The translations under genes and the position numbers were made by a program. Positions 1 to 7,200 of a stretch of 14,197 nt of DNA are shown here, in pieces. Location: contig JAFAEC010000208.1 of assembly GCA_023424215.1 (NCBI GenBank), positions 1 to 14,197 of the forward strand, read 5' to 3'. The stretch comes from Pseudomonadota bacterium. Lineage in GTDB: Bacteria > Pseudomonadota > Alphaproteobacteria > Caulobacterales > Caulobacteraceae. How positions within the stretch are numbered: position 1 is the stretch's first letter; every line of letters begins with the position of its first letter. The notes beneath the pieces were generated by a model, which had not been told where the DNA came from, did no database searches, and saw only the letters and a list, made by a program, of their open reading frames with translations.

Positions 1-156
1 GGGCTGGACGGGGGTCGGCGCGGGGGCGGGCGCGGGCTGCGTCGGCTCGACGGTCTCCGGAGCCGGCGCGGGGCCGGGCAGGGGCGGAGCCTCCGGCAGC
101 ATGGGTGCGCAGGCGGCGACGGTTCCGACGAGGAGGAGGCGGAGGCTGAGACGCAT
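1..156 (-). CDS. Pro-rich lipoprotein, N-terminal fragment (runs off left edge)
   Basis: An open reading frame starts at the ATG on 154-156 and stays open for 52 codons to the window edge. The product begins MRLSLRLLLVGTVAAC, a short basic n-region, a hydrophobic core and a VAAC lipobox, so it is predicted to be cleaved before Cys16, lipidated and held at the membrane facing the periplasm. The remaining visible part is almost only Pro, Ala, Glu and Thr (for example PAPAPAPTP), which looks like a flexible linker before a folded domain lying outside the window. A GGAG sits about 15 nt upstream of the ATG, which is far for a ribosome binding site, so the start is not certain. The function cannot be told from this fragment. 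Confidence 0.6.
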   Translation of the reverse strand, partial: MRLSLRLLLVGTVAACAPMLPEAPPLPGPAPAPETVEPTQPAPAPAPTPVQP

Positions 157-290
157 GATTCGCAAGGTAATCTCCGGGCCGGGCGGAGCCTCATAACAAG
201 TCCGCGAGTCGGTTGAAGGGCTACAGCGCCCGGATGGAGAAAGCGTTGCCGTAAAATTCCCCGTTCGGCGTCGTTAACCCTCATTCTTGT

Positions 291-319
291 TGAGGCGGAA
301 ATCCTGACCGGCGTAGGGA
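291..319 (+). promoter_or_regulatory. Putative sigma-70 promoter of the tRNA-Cys gene
   Basis: A TTGAGG hexamer (291-296), a 17-nt spacer and TAGGGA (314-319) lie just upstream of the tRNA gene. The predicted transcription start falls about 7-9 nt before the tRNA 5' end. The -35 box fits well and the -10 box is poor. No other promoter-like element is obvious in the gene-free stretch 157-334, which otherwise holds only the upstream region of the divergent lipoprotein gene. Confidence 0.4.
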
Positions 320-334
320 ATCCGCGCGCTCAGC

Positions 335-411
335 GGCCTGGTGGCGGAGCGGCAACGCGGCGGGGGTGCAACCCCGCGATCCCTCCGTTCGACTCGGAGG
401 CCAGGCCTCCA
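335..411 (+). tRNA. tRNA-Cys (GCA), non-canonical arms
   Basis: A 77-nt cloverleaf with CCA encoded. The acceptor stem is GGCCTGG (335-341) with CCAGGCC (401-407), followed by discriminator T408 and CCA 409-411. The D arm is GCG/CGC with a GG-containing loop. T33 is followed by anticodon GCA and A37, and the T loop is TTCGACT. U73 plus GCA identifies a cysteine tRNA. Two departures from the canonical form are visible. The anticodon arm GCGGGGGTGCAACCCCGC is one base too long, giving an 8-nt loop or a 6-bp stem with a 6-nt loop. The T stem can form 6 bp (CCTCCG/CGGAGG) directly stacked on the 7-bp acceptor, 13 bp instead of 12. The gene may be a functional odd tRNA, a decaying copy, or carry two G-run sequencing errors. 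No clear terminator follows in 412-490. Confidence 0.8.
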
Positions 412-490
412 TTCCCAGTGGCGCTATCGCTCGCAGCGCGGCGGCTCGCTGCTTGAGCACGTTTCGAATGCGTTAGCGCTCGCCAGTTGG

Positions 491-751
491 CTAGCCTCCC
501 CTGCGGAGGGACCTGTCGACGGCGGAGGACAACGAGCCGCCGGGGGCGGGGCTGCGGATCTCCCTCGGCGCGTGGGCTGGGATGCTGGCGCACGGCCGGT
601 CCTGCCGGCCATCGTCCGTCCGGACTCCCTCGGGCCCGCAACGCGCCGACCGCCCGGCCTGCGCCATGTCGGCGGGATCAGGCGACGTAGCGCAGGCGCC
701 GAGGGCGAGCATGCCGCCGGCCACGAGAATGGAAGCGATTGAAGTCCTCAT
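491..751 (-). CDS. Small hypothetical lipoprotein (86 aa)
   Basis: I do not recognise a family. The start is the ATG at 749-751, preceded by GGAG with a 7-nt spacing; the longer open frame upstream lacks coding character. The product begins MRTSIASILVAGGMLALGAC, a typical type II signal with LGAC lipobox and acylated Cys20. The mature part is about 67 residues, hydrophilic, rich in Pro, Arg, Ser and Asp, with two further cysteines (RCGPEG and RPCASIP) that could form a disulfide in the periplasm. It is transcribed away from rpmJ and converges on the tRNA gene. The signal peptide and ribosome binding site are good support. The low-complexity mature region in high-GC DNA is the main reason for doubt. 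Confidence 0.55.
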   Translation of the reverse strand: MRTSIASILVAGGMLALGACATSPDPADMAQAGRSARCGPEGVRTDDGRQDRPCASIPAHAPREIRSPAPGGSLSSAVDRSLRRGG

Positions 752-873
752 GCGCGTTCTCCGGTCCGGGGTCGGCCGATCCTGAAGAGGAACTCCTTCA
801 GCAAGGCCCGTCAAGGTTGAACGTGGGCCCGGGTAGGGGGGCTGCGCCCCGGCGGACTCGGCGTCCTTCACAG

Positions 874-902
874 TTGACGCCGCGCCTGTCCCTCTCTATA
901 GG
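874..902 (+). promoter_or_regulatory. Sigma-70 promoter of rpmJ
   Basis: TTGACG (874-879), a 17-nt spacer and TATAGG (897-902) match the housekeeping consensus well. Transcription would start near 908, giving a leader of about 60 nt before the rpmJ ATG. The stretch 752-873 is the 5' region of the divergent small lipoprotein gene and holds nothing else I can name. Confidence 0.7.
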
Positions 903-968
903 CACCGCTCCCGCCGCAAGGTCCGCCTCGCGGCTTTTCTGTTTTCGCTTTTCCGAGGCCCGACGACC

Positions 969-1094
969 ATGAAGGTCCGCAGCTCGCTCAAGTCGCTCAA
1001 GACCCGTCACCGCGACTGCAAGGTCGTGCGCCGCAAGGGCAAGGTCTATGTGATCAACAAGACCGACCCGCGCTTCAAGGCGAAGCAGGGCTGA
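969..1094 (+). CDS. rpmJ: 50S ribosomal protein bL36 (zinc-free type)
   Basis: The 41-residue product starts MKVRSSLKSLKTRHRDCKVV and ends with the family signature RRKGKVYVINKTDPRF and KAKQG. It is a small basic protein of the large ribosomal subunit that binds 23S rRNA near the peptidyl transferase region. Only one cysteine (Cys17) remains of the four zinc ligands in the C+ paralogue, so this is the C-minus form, the usual version in Alphaproteobacteria. The length and every core motif match. It has its own promoter and terminator and is therefore a single-gene unit, outside any large ribosomal protein operon. A GAGG about 9 nt before the ATG serves as ribosome binding site. It is too short to be picked up by many ORF callers. 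Confidence 0.95.
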   Translation: MKVRSSLKSLKTRHRDCKVVRRKGKVYVINKTDPRFKAKQG

Positions 1095-1155
1095 GGCCTT
1101 CCAGTGCGCTAACGCCGGCGACGGGGTCGCGGGCTGCTTGAGCGCCTTCTTTTCC

Positions 1156-1185
1156 AAGGCTGCGGATTTTGTCCGCAGCCTTTTT
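1156..1185 (+). terminator. Intrinsic terminator of rpmJ
   Basis: A perfect 11-bp stem is formed by AAGGCTGCGGA (1156-1166) and TCCGCAGCCTT (1172-1182) around a TTTTG loop, and it runs into a TTTTT tract (1181-1185). It lies 61 nt after the rpmJ stop codon and separates rpmJ from gapR. Confidence 0.92.
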
Positions 1186-1256
1186 CGCGTCCGGCCTTCC
1201 GCGCCGGGCCGCGACATGATTAGCCCTTTCCGACTGTTCTGACCGGAGTTCCCACC

Positions 1257-1532
1257 ATGGCCGACGACGCCGCCTTCGACGCCTCGCCCGACGTCCTGAC
1301 CGCCACCGCCCAGGGGCGGCTTCGCACCATCATCGAGCGGCTGGAGCGGCTCGAGGAGGACAAGCAGGCGGTGATGACGGACATGAAGGAGGTCTTCGCC
1401 GAGGCCAAGGGCGAGGGCTACGACGTCAAGACGCTGCGCAAGGTCATCCGCATCCGCAAGCAGGATCGGGCCAAGCGGCAGGAGGAGGAGGCCATCCTCG
1501 ATCTGTATCTGTCGGCGCTTGGCGAGGTATAG
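1257..1532 (+). CDS. gapR: GapR, DUF2312 chromosome-structuring DNA-binding protein
   Basis: The 91-residue product belongs to the DUF2312 family. The N-terminal 15 residues are acidic and variable. Residues 16-55 form a long coiled coil (RLERLEEDKQAVMTDMKEVF), followed by the conserved basic stretch YDVKTLRKVIRIRKQDR and a C-terminal helix ending LDLYLSALGEV. In Caulobacter the protein is a nucleoid-associated clamp that favours AT-rich, overtwisted DNA ahead of polymerases and assists type II topoisomerases. The length equals the usual family length. The ATG is preceded by GGAG at an 8-nt spacing. Its stop codon TAG is the first triplet of the CTAG-rich repeat that follows. It has no co-transcribed partner except possibly the 102-aa gene downstream. 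Confidence 0.93.
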   Translation: MADDAAFDASPDVLTATAQGRLRTIIERLERLEEDKQAVMTDMKEVFAEAKGEGYDVKTLRKVIRIRKQDRAKRQEEEAILDLYLSALGEV

Positions 1533-1611
1533 GTTCTAGGGGCTAGGTTTTAGGTTCTAGGGTGCAGATCGACGGGTCATCGTCCCCAGACCCTAGCCCC
1601 TAGCCCCTAGC
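1530..1611 (+). repeat. CTAG-rich imperfect hairpin after gapR
   Basis: The left arm (1530-1562) is G-rich and made of variants of TAGGTTC, TAGGGGC and TAGGTTT. The right arm (1591-1611) is a perfect heptamer series CCCTAGC, CCCTAGC, CCCTAGC. The arms pair over most of their length: CTAGGG pairs with CCCTAG, and further CTAGG/CCTAG blocks are separated by TT/CC internal loops, around a loop of 28 nt. Six CTAG tetramers occur in about 75 bases, although CTAG is otherwise very rare in the window. The left arm begins with the gapR stop codon itself. It has no poly-T tail, so it is not a standard terminator. Confidence 0.75.
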
Positions 1612-1628
1612 ACTGGAACCTTCTCCAG

Positions 1629-1937
1629 ATGAAGCGAAAGCCGCCGCCCAGCCCCTTCGAAGCCCAGCGCAAGGCGGCGCAGCGGGCGGCGCTGAACGCG
1701 CTGAAGCGGGCGCGGCGCACGGCCGAGAAGGCCGGGGTGACCCTGTCGGAGTGGGAGGGCGAGTTCCTCGACTCGGTCGGCGAGCGCGTGAAGACCCATG
1801 GCCGCGCCTTCGGCGATCCCGAGCTGGGCGCGCCCGGCCAGGCGCTGTCGGCGATGCAGGGCCGCAAGCTCAAGGAGATCGCGGCCAAGGCGAAAGGGGA
1901 GGAGCCGCGGAAGCGGTGGGGGAAGAAGAGGGATTAG
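1629..1937 (+). CDS. Basic hypothetical protein (102 aa)
   Basis: I cannot assign a function. The 102-residue product is rich in Lys, Arg and Ala and mostly helical. It starts MKRKPPPSPFEAQRKAAQRA, has a central stretch VTLSEWEGEFLDSVGERVKT followed by HGRAFGDPELG, and ends in a basic tail PRKRWGKKRD. No signal peptide or membrane segment is visible, so it should be cytosolic, and the two basic ends suggest nucleic-acid contact. Its codon use has the strong third-position GC of its neighbours, which supports real coding. The ribosome binding site before the ATG is weak. It lies between gapR and the convergent TonB receptor gene, with a CTAG-rich element on each side, and its TAG stop is part of the second element. 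Confidence 0.75.
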   Translation: MKRKPPPSPFEAQRKAAQRAALNALKRARRTAEKAGVTLSEWEGEFLDSVGERVKTHGRAFGDPELGAPGQALSAMQGRKLKEIAAKAKGEEPRKRWGKKRD

Positions 1938-2016
1938 GTTCCAGGTTTTAGGGGAGGGGAGCCCGTCGCGCGCTAGAGCCTAGCCCCTAGAACCTAGAAC
2001 CTAGAACCTCTTCTAG
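1935..2016. repeat. CTAG-rich hairpin between convergent genes
   Basis: Arms 1935-1954 (TAGGTTCCAGGTTTTAGGGG) and 1984-2003 (CCCCTAGAACCTAGAACCTA) pair at 19 of 20 positions, 18 Watson-Crick and one G-T, around a 29-nt loop. CCTAGAA is repeated in tandem at 1987-2007, and a further CTAGAAC copy lies at 2013. Six CTAG tetramers occur between 1973 and 2016. One end is fused to the TAG stop of the 102-aa gene and the other to the TAG stop of the TonB receptor gene. It is the same sequence family as the element at 1530-1611. It could act as a two-way mRNA 3' end, but neither side has a T tract. Confidence 0.8.
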
Positions 2017-4793
2017 AACAGGATCTTCCTGAGCGTCAGGCGCACCGAACGCCCCTCGGGGTCGAGGAAGTCGGGTTGGTAGTTGAGCGGGGTCTCGGCG
2101 CCGTCGGCGGTGACTTCGGGACGGCTGTCGAACAGGTTCTGGATGCCGAATTGGATGCGCGAACCCTCCAGCCACGGGAAGCGCTCGACCCACGCGGTGC
2201 GCTGGTTCAGGTCCATGAAGACGTTGAGGTTCACCGTCAGCTGGTCGGAGAACCGCAGGTCGGGGCCGGTTCCGCCGTCGATGCGGGTGCCGTCGCGCCA
2301 GTTGGCCATGACGAACGTGCCGATGCCGTTGCGGAACACGCCGCCCATGGCCTGGATCTCGTGACGCGGGCTACCGCCGCGGCTGGAGGTGGCGGCGCCG
2401 TCGAGGAGGTCGAGCACCGGCAGGCCGTCGGCGATGACGATTTCGTCCTGCAGCCGCCAGGTGTGGTAGACGGAGACGTGGAAGCGGCCCTGGCCGGGCT
2501 GCATGCCGCCGCCGCGACCGCCGCCCATGCGAACCTGATGGCCGCCGCCGCCGCCGCCACCGCCGCGCATCACCACTGCGCCGCCGCCAGTGCCACCCGG
2601 CCCACGCCGGCCCGGGCCGGCCGCGCCTTCGCCTTCCGGTCGCGGCGTCGGCGTGCCGAAGGCGCGCGAGAAGTTGAAGCCGGTGCGCAGGTCCTGCCGC
2701 TCGTAGCGGTCGAAGTTGAGCGGGCGGGCGTCGACGGAGACAAGGTTGCCGACCGCGTCGCGCACGAAGCGGTCGGGCAGGGCGGCCTCGAGGTCCGGCG
2801 TCAGGGTGGGGAAGGCGGCGATGTAGTCGTCGGTCCGGCTCCATGTCCACGTCGTGCTGAGCGACAGGTCGGTGTCGGTCAGCGGGCGCAGGGTGCCGCC
2901 GAGGCGGACCACCTGACGATTGTCGGAGTCGAGGTTGGGGTTGCCGCCGGTGAACTGGGTGACCAGCACCGTCTCGCCGGTGCGGAAATCGAACACCGGC
3001 ACGTTGGGCGTGGCGATCAGCGGGTCGTTGAGCTGGCTGATGGTCGGGGCGCCCTCCTCGTCGGTCCAGCTGGCGAGGAAGGACAGCTTCTCGATCGGCG
3101 ACCAGTTGACCGTGGTTCCGAAGGTGGAGAGGCCGCCGAAGTCGGACAGGTCCTCGAAACCGGCGTCGACGCTGACCGAAAGGTCGCCTAGGCCGGTGAG
3201 GACCTCGTTGCGGCGGCTGGCGATGGGGAAGTTGAGGCTGCTCTGGCCGCTGAGCCGGTCGCGCGACTGGCCGCGCTCGGTGGTCACGCCGCCGCGGGTA
3301 CTGGTGGAGTCCAGCGACAGGGTGTCGGCCCCGACCTTGAAGGTCGAAGAGACGTCGCCGGCGGGCAGCTCCCAGATGTCGCCGGTCAGCACCAGCTCGG
3401 TATCGAGCCGCTGCGACACCGAGCGCGCGGTGTCGTTGGCGACGCGGGCGAAGGCGGCCGGGTCGAGCGCGCCGAACGGGTTGGCCGTCGGATCGCCCGC
3501 CGTGAGGCGGTCCTGGAAGGGTTCGGCGTTGTAGCCGCGGCCCGTCACGGTGTCGGTCTCGGTGCGGGTGTACTCGCCGGTGGCCGTCCAGCGCCACTCC
3601 TCGCCGATGAAACCGTCCAGCACGAAGCCGAGCTCGCCCTGCAGCCGGTCGGTCTCGCGTTGCAGCGCCGCGGCATCGTCGAGATAGCGGAACACCTGAA
3701 CGTCGTCGGAGAAGGGCGAGAAGGGGTTGGTCTCGGGCAGGGCGAGACGCACGCCGGGCAGGCCGTTGAAGCTGCGGCTGGAGGTGTCCTCGAGGCTGGC
3801 GCTGATCGTCGCCTGGGTGGTGCTGTTGAGGTCGCGCTTGATGGTTCCGCTGACCTGGGCGCGCTCGGAGGCCGAGAGCAGGGTGCGGTAGGCGGTCAGG
3901 TCGGCGCTGCGGGGGGCGCCGGCGGCGGCCACGAAGTCGGCCAGCGTGGGGGTGGTCGTCGCGCCGGGGACGGGGGTGATCGCCACGCCGAGGGCCGGGT
4001 CGATCGCGGTGCAGGTGGGCGGCGTCGCCGTCAGGCATCCCGGCGAGTAGGAGTTGCTGGTGACGTTGCCGACCAGGTCGTAGGGCGTCGCGCCCGGGTC
4101 CCGGCGGATGTCGCGCTCGGTCTCGTAGAGCGGGGTCGAACGCTCGTACTCCAGGTCCATCGACCAGCGGTTGGCGCCGGCGATGCGCAGCAGGTCGGTC
4201 TCGGCCTCGACCGTGGTGCGGCCGCCTTCAGTCGGGATGCGGCCGGTCGCCTCGTAGGTGGTGGAGCGGAAGTCGAACTTCAGGACGAAGTTCACGACCC
4301 GCTGCTCCGGCCGGTAGCCGAACTGGACGGCCACCGCCTCGGGCAGGATCTCGGTGCGTTCGATGGCTTCGGTGGGAATGCCGCGGATTTCGCGGAATCC
4401 GGAGATGCGTCGGCCGTTGACCAGGAAGACCGGCTGCAGGTCGGTGCGCCCGCTGGAGCTGCGGGTGACCGGCTCCAGATAGGTCATCAGCTCGGCGATG
4501 TCCGAGGCCCCGTAGGCCATGATCTCGTCGGCGGTCAGGGTGACGTCCGGCGGGATGTCGGTGTCGACGCTGCCGCGCTGGCGGGTTCCGGTCACCGCCA
4601 CCGTGCCCAGGTCGTAGGAGTCGTCGTCCGCGACGGGCGTCGTCGCAGACGTCTCCGGTTCCGGTTCGGCGGCCGGCGGCGGCGTCTCCTGCGATGCCGC
4701 GGGGGCCGGTTGCGGCTGCGGAGCCTGCTGGGGCGGGGCGGTCTGGATGACGCCGGCCATGAGTCCGGACAGGGCGGTGGTGACGAGGAGCAT
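2013..4793 (-). CDS. TonB-dependent outer-membrane receptor
   Basis: The 926-residue product should import an unknown ligand through the outer membrane using TonB energy. A short signal peptide (about residues 1-18) is followed by a Pro/Ala-rich periplasmic stretch (19-55), a TonB-box-like DLGTVAVTGTR (61-71) and a plug domain (about 75-175) with PVFLVNGRRISGF and RPEQRVVNFVLK. The remainder is a beta barrel with many DLSLSTTWTW-type strands and a C-terminal Phe (KILF), the outer-membrane assembly signal. Residues 722-769 are an insert of mostly Gly with Arg and Met, including eight Gly in a row, probably an exposed loop. GGGA lies about 8 nt before the ATG. The gene sits 191 nt downstream of the tacA-like gene on the same strand. 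No substrate gene nearby hints at the ligand. Confidence 0.93.
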   Translation of the reverse strand: MLLVTTALSGLMAGVIQTAPPQQAPQPQPAPAASQETPPPAAEPEPETSATTPVADDDSYDLGTVAVTGTRQRGSVDTDIPPDVTLTADEIMAYGASDIAELMTYLEPVTRSSSGRTDLQPVFLVNGRRISGFREIRGIPTEAIERTEILPEAVAVQFGYRPEQRVVNFVLKFDFRSTTYEATGRIPTEGGRTTVEAETDLLRIAGANRWSMDLEYERSTPLYETERDIRRDPGATPYDLVGNVTSNSYSPGCLTATPPTCTAIDPALGVAITPVPGATTTPTLADFVAAAGAPRSADLTAYRTLLSASERAQVSGTIKRDLNSTTQATISASLEDTSSRSFNGLPGVRLALPETNPFSPFSDDVQVFRYLDDAAALQRETDRLQGELGFVLDGFIGEEWRWTATGEYTRTETDTVTGRGYNAEPFQDRLTAGDPTANPFGALDPAAFARVANDTARSVSQRLDTELVLTGDIWELPAGDVSSTFKVGADTLSLDSTSTRGGVTTERGQSRDRLSGQSSLNFPIASRRNEVLTGLGDLSVSVDAGFEDLSDFGGLSTFGTTVNWSPIEKLSFLASWTDEEGAPTISQLNDPLIATPNVPVFDFRTGETVLVTQFTGGNPNLDSDNRQVVRLGGTLRPLTDTDLSLSTTWTWSRTDDYIAAFPTLTPDLEAALPDRFVRDAVGNLVSVDARPLNFDRYERQDLRTGFNFSRAFGTPTPRPEGEGAAGPGRRGPGGTGGGAVVMRGGGGGGGGHQVRMGGGRGGGMQPGQGRFHVSVYHTWRLQDEIVIADGLPVLDLLDGAATSSRGGSPRHEIQAMGGVFRNGIGTFVMANWRDGTRIDGGTGPDLRFSDQLTVNLNVFMDLNQRTAWVERFPWLEGSRIQFGIQNLFDSRPEVTADGAETPLNYQPDFLDPEGRSVRLTLRKILF

Positions 4794-4928
4794 GATCGGG
4801 TCCCGGGGAGGTACGAGCCGCTAACGTTCCGCGCCCGTGTTTCCGTCGCGTGTCAGCGACGAAACCCATGGTTGACCGGACGCGATGCGCGCCAGCTTCT
4901 CATCGTCGGGATGGCGACCCGCGGCCAG

Positions 4929-4942
4929 TGAACTTTCGTTCA
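4929..4942. promoter_or_regulatory. Short inverted repeat upstream of the TonB receptor gene
   Basis: TGAACTTTCGTTCA is a perfect inverted repeat (TGAAC, 4-nt centre, GTTCA). It lies about 135 nt before the TonB receptor start and 42 nt after the tacA-like stop codon. It could be an operator or a small hairpin. It does not match the direct-repeat LexA box known for Alphaproteobacteria, and no regulator can be named. Confidence 0.25.
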
Positions 4943-4984
4943 GAAAGCCTTTCCCGGCCTGCGCCACGACTGCGGGATCACCGG

Positions 4985-6466
<1,482 letters not shown>

Positions 6467-6604
6467 GCGGGCGGCCCCTGTTCCATCATGTCCGGCCGGC
6501 TCTCGTACGGCGGAGCTGGCTCATTCCGGGACGGTTCTAGGCCCGACAAGGTGAAGATCGGGTGAGGCGGGAGGGTGAGCGGGGGGTTAAGGCGGCGCTC
6601 CGGA

Positions 6605-7000
6605 TCAGGCTCCGGCCGGCCGCCGCCCGGGCGCGAGTGAACAGACCAGCATCAGCACGGGGGCCGCCACCGGGACCAGCAGCAGGGTGGACCACCAGCC
6701 GCTTCGGCCGAGGTCGTGCAGGCGCTTTATGGTGAGGGCGAACAGGGCCCAGCCGACCGTGACGAACAGGGCGATCGTCGCCGGGGCCGCTATGATCAGA
6801 GGCGTCCCCGCGAGGGCGACGTCACGCGCACGGCCGATCACGGTCCACGGATTGTCGAGCACGTACCCCACGGACGAGCCCGAGAGGCTCGCCCCCGCGC
6901 CCAGGGCGCAGGCCAGCGCGACCGTGAAGAATGCGAGGATCGGGGCGACGAAGGCACGCCGTCCGATTCGGCCTGACGCGCTCAGAAAATATCCGATCAT
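6605..7000 (-). CDS. DUF805 small inner-membrane protein
   Basis: The 131-residue product has the DUF805 hallmarks: an N-terminal SGRIGRRAF motif right after the start and KRLHDLGRSGWW (92-103) before the last membrane segment. I see three to four hydrophobic segments (about 18-38, 65-90 and 104-124), so it is an integral inner-membrane protein. The family is widespread and its molecular function is unknown. The frame stays open far upstream, but the ATG at 6998-7000 is chosen because DUF805 proteins start a few residues before this motif and because AAGGGG lies at the correct distance. It is transcribed divergently from the rplJ operon, and 138 nt without recognisable genes separate it from the tacA-like gene downstream. 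Confidence 0.88.
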   Translation of the reverse strand: MIGYFLSASGRIGRRAFVAPILAFFTVALACALGAGASLSGSSVGYVLDNPWTVIGRARDVALAGTPLIIAAPATIALFVTVGWALFALTIKRLHDLGRSGWWSTLLLVPVAAPVLMLVCSLAPGRRPAGA

Positions 7001-7166
7001 GACCGCCCCTTTTTTCAGCGAGGGTACGGTGGGGCCGGAAAGTCGAGCCCCGGCCGCGCAGGCCGGCATGCGGTGACGTGACGGCGCCCGGTCTTCCTGC
7101 CTTGGCCGACGCCGGTTCTGTCCTACGTTCTCCGATAGGCGGCGCGCACCACGACGCCCGGACCGC
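7001..7166. other. Intergenic region between DUF805 gene and rplJ promoter
   Basis: This stretch holds the DUF805 ribosome binding site at its left edge and must contain the promoter for that gene. I find no convincing -10/-35 pair on the minus strand, no repeat and no open frame with coding character. Together with the rplJ promoter and leader it makes up the 469-base gene-free space 7001-7469. Confidence 0.5.
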
Positions 7167-7194
7167 TTGAGTTTCCGGCGCGTCCGTGTATAGA
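7167..7194 (+). promoter_or_regulatory. Sigma-70 promoter of the rplJ-rplL operon
   Basis: TTGAGT (7167-7172), a 16-nt spacer and TATAGA (7189-7194) lie about 275 nt before rplJ. The -35 sits in the CTTGA context common in Alphaproteobacteria. The start site would be near 7201, leaving a leader of about 270 nt. Confidence 0.6.
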
Positions 7195-7200
7195 GCGCGC

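Noticed and set aside
412..490. Terminator after the tRNA gene (GCAGCG/CGCTGC stem)
   Set aside because: The stem is short with an 8-nt loop and lacks a T tract, so it cannot be called a terminator.
783..802. Inverted repeat CTGAAG/CTTCAG upstream of the small lipoprotein gene
   Set aside because: It is only a 6-bp stem with an 8-nt loop, has no T tract and matches no operator I know. Such a short palindrome is expected by chance in the window.
1530..2016. CRISPR array or replication iterons made by the CTAG units
   Set aside because: The units are only 7-8 nt, run directly into each other without spacers, and form inverted arms. No cas, rep or partition gene is nearby.
2371..4038. 555-codon Arg/Pro-rich frame on the minus strand inside the TonB receptor gene
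   Set aside because: It is a frame-shifted reading of the receptor gene with extreme Arg, Pro and His content and no signal or domain.
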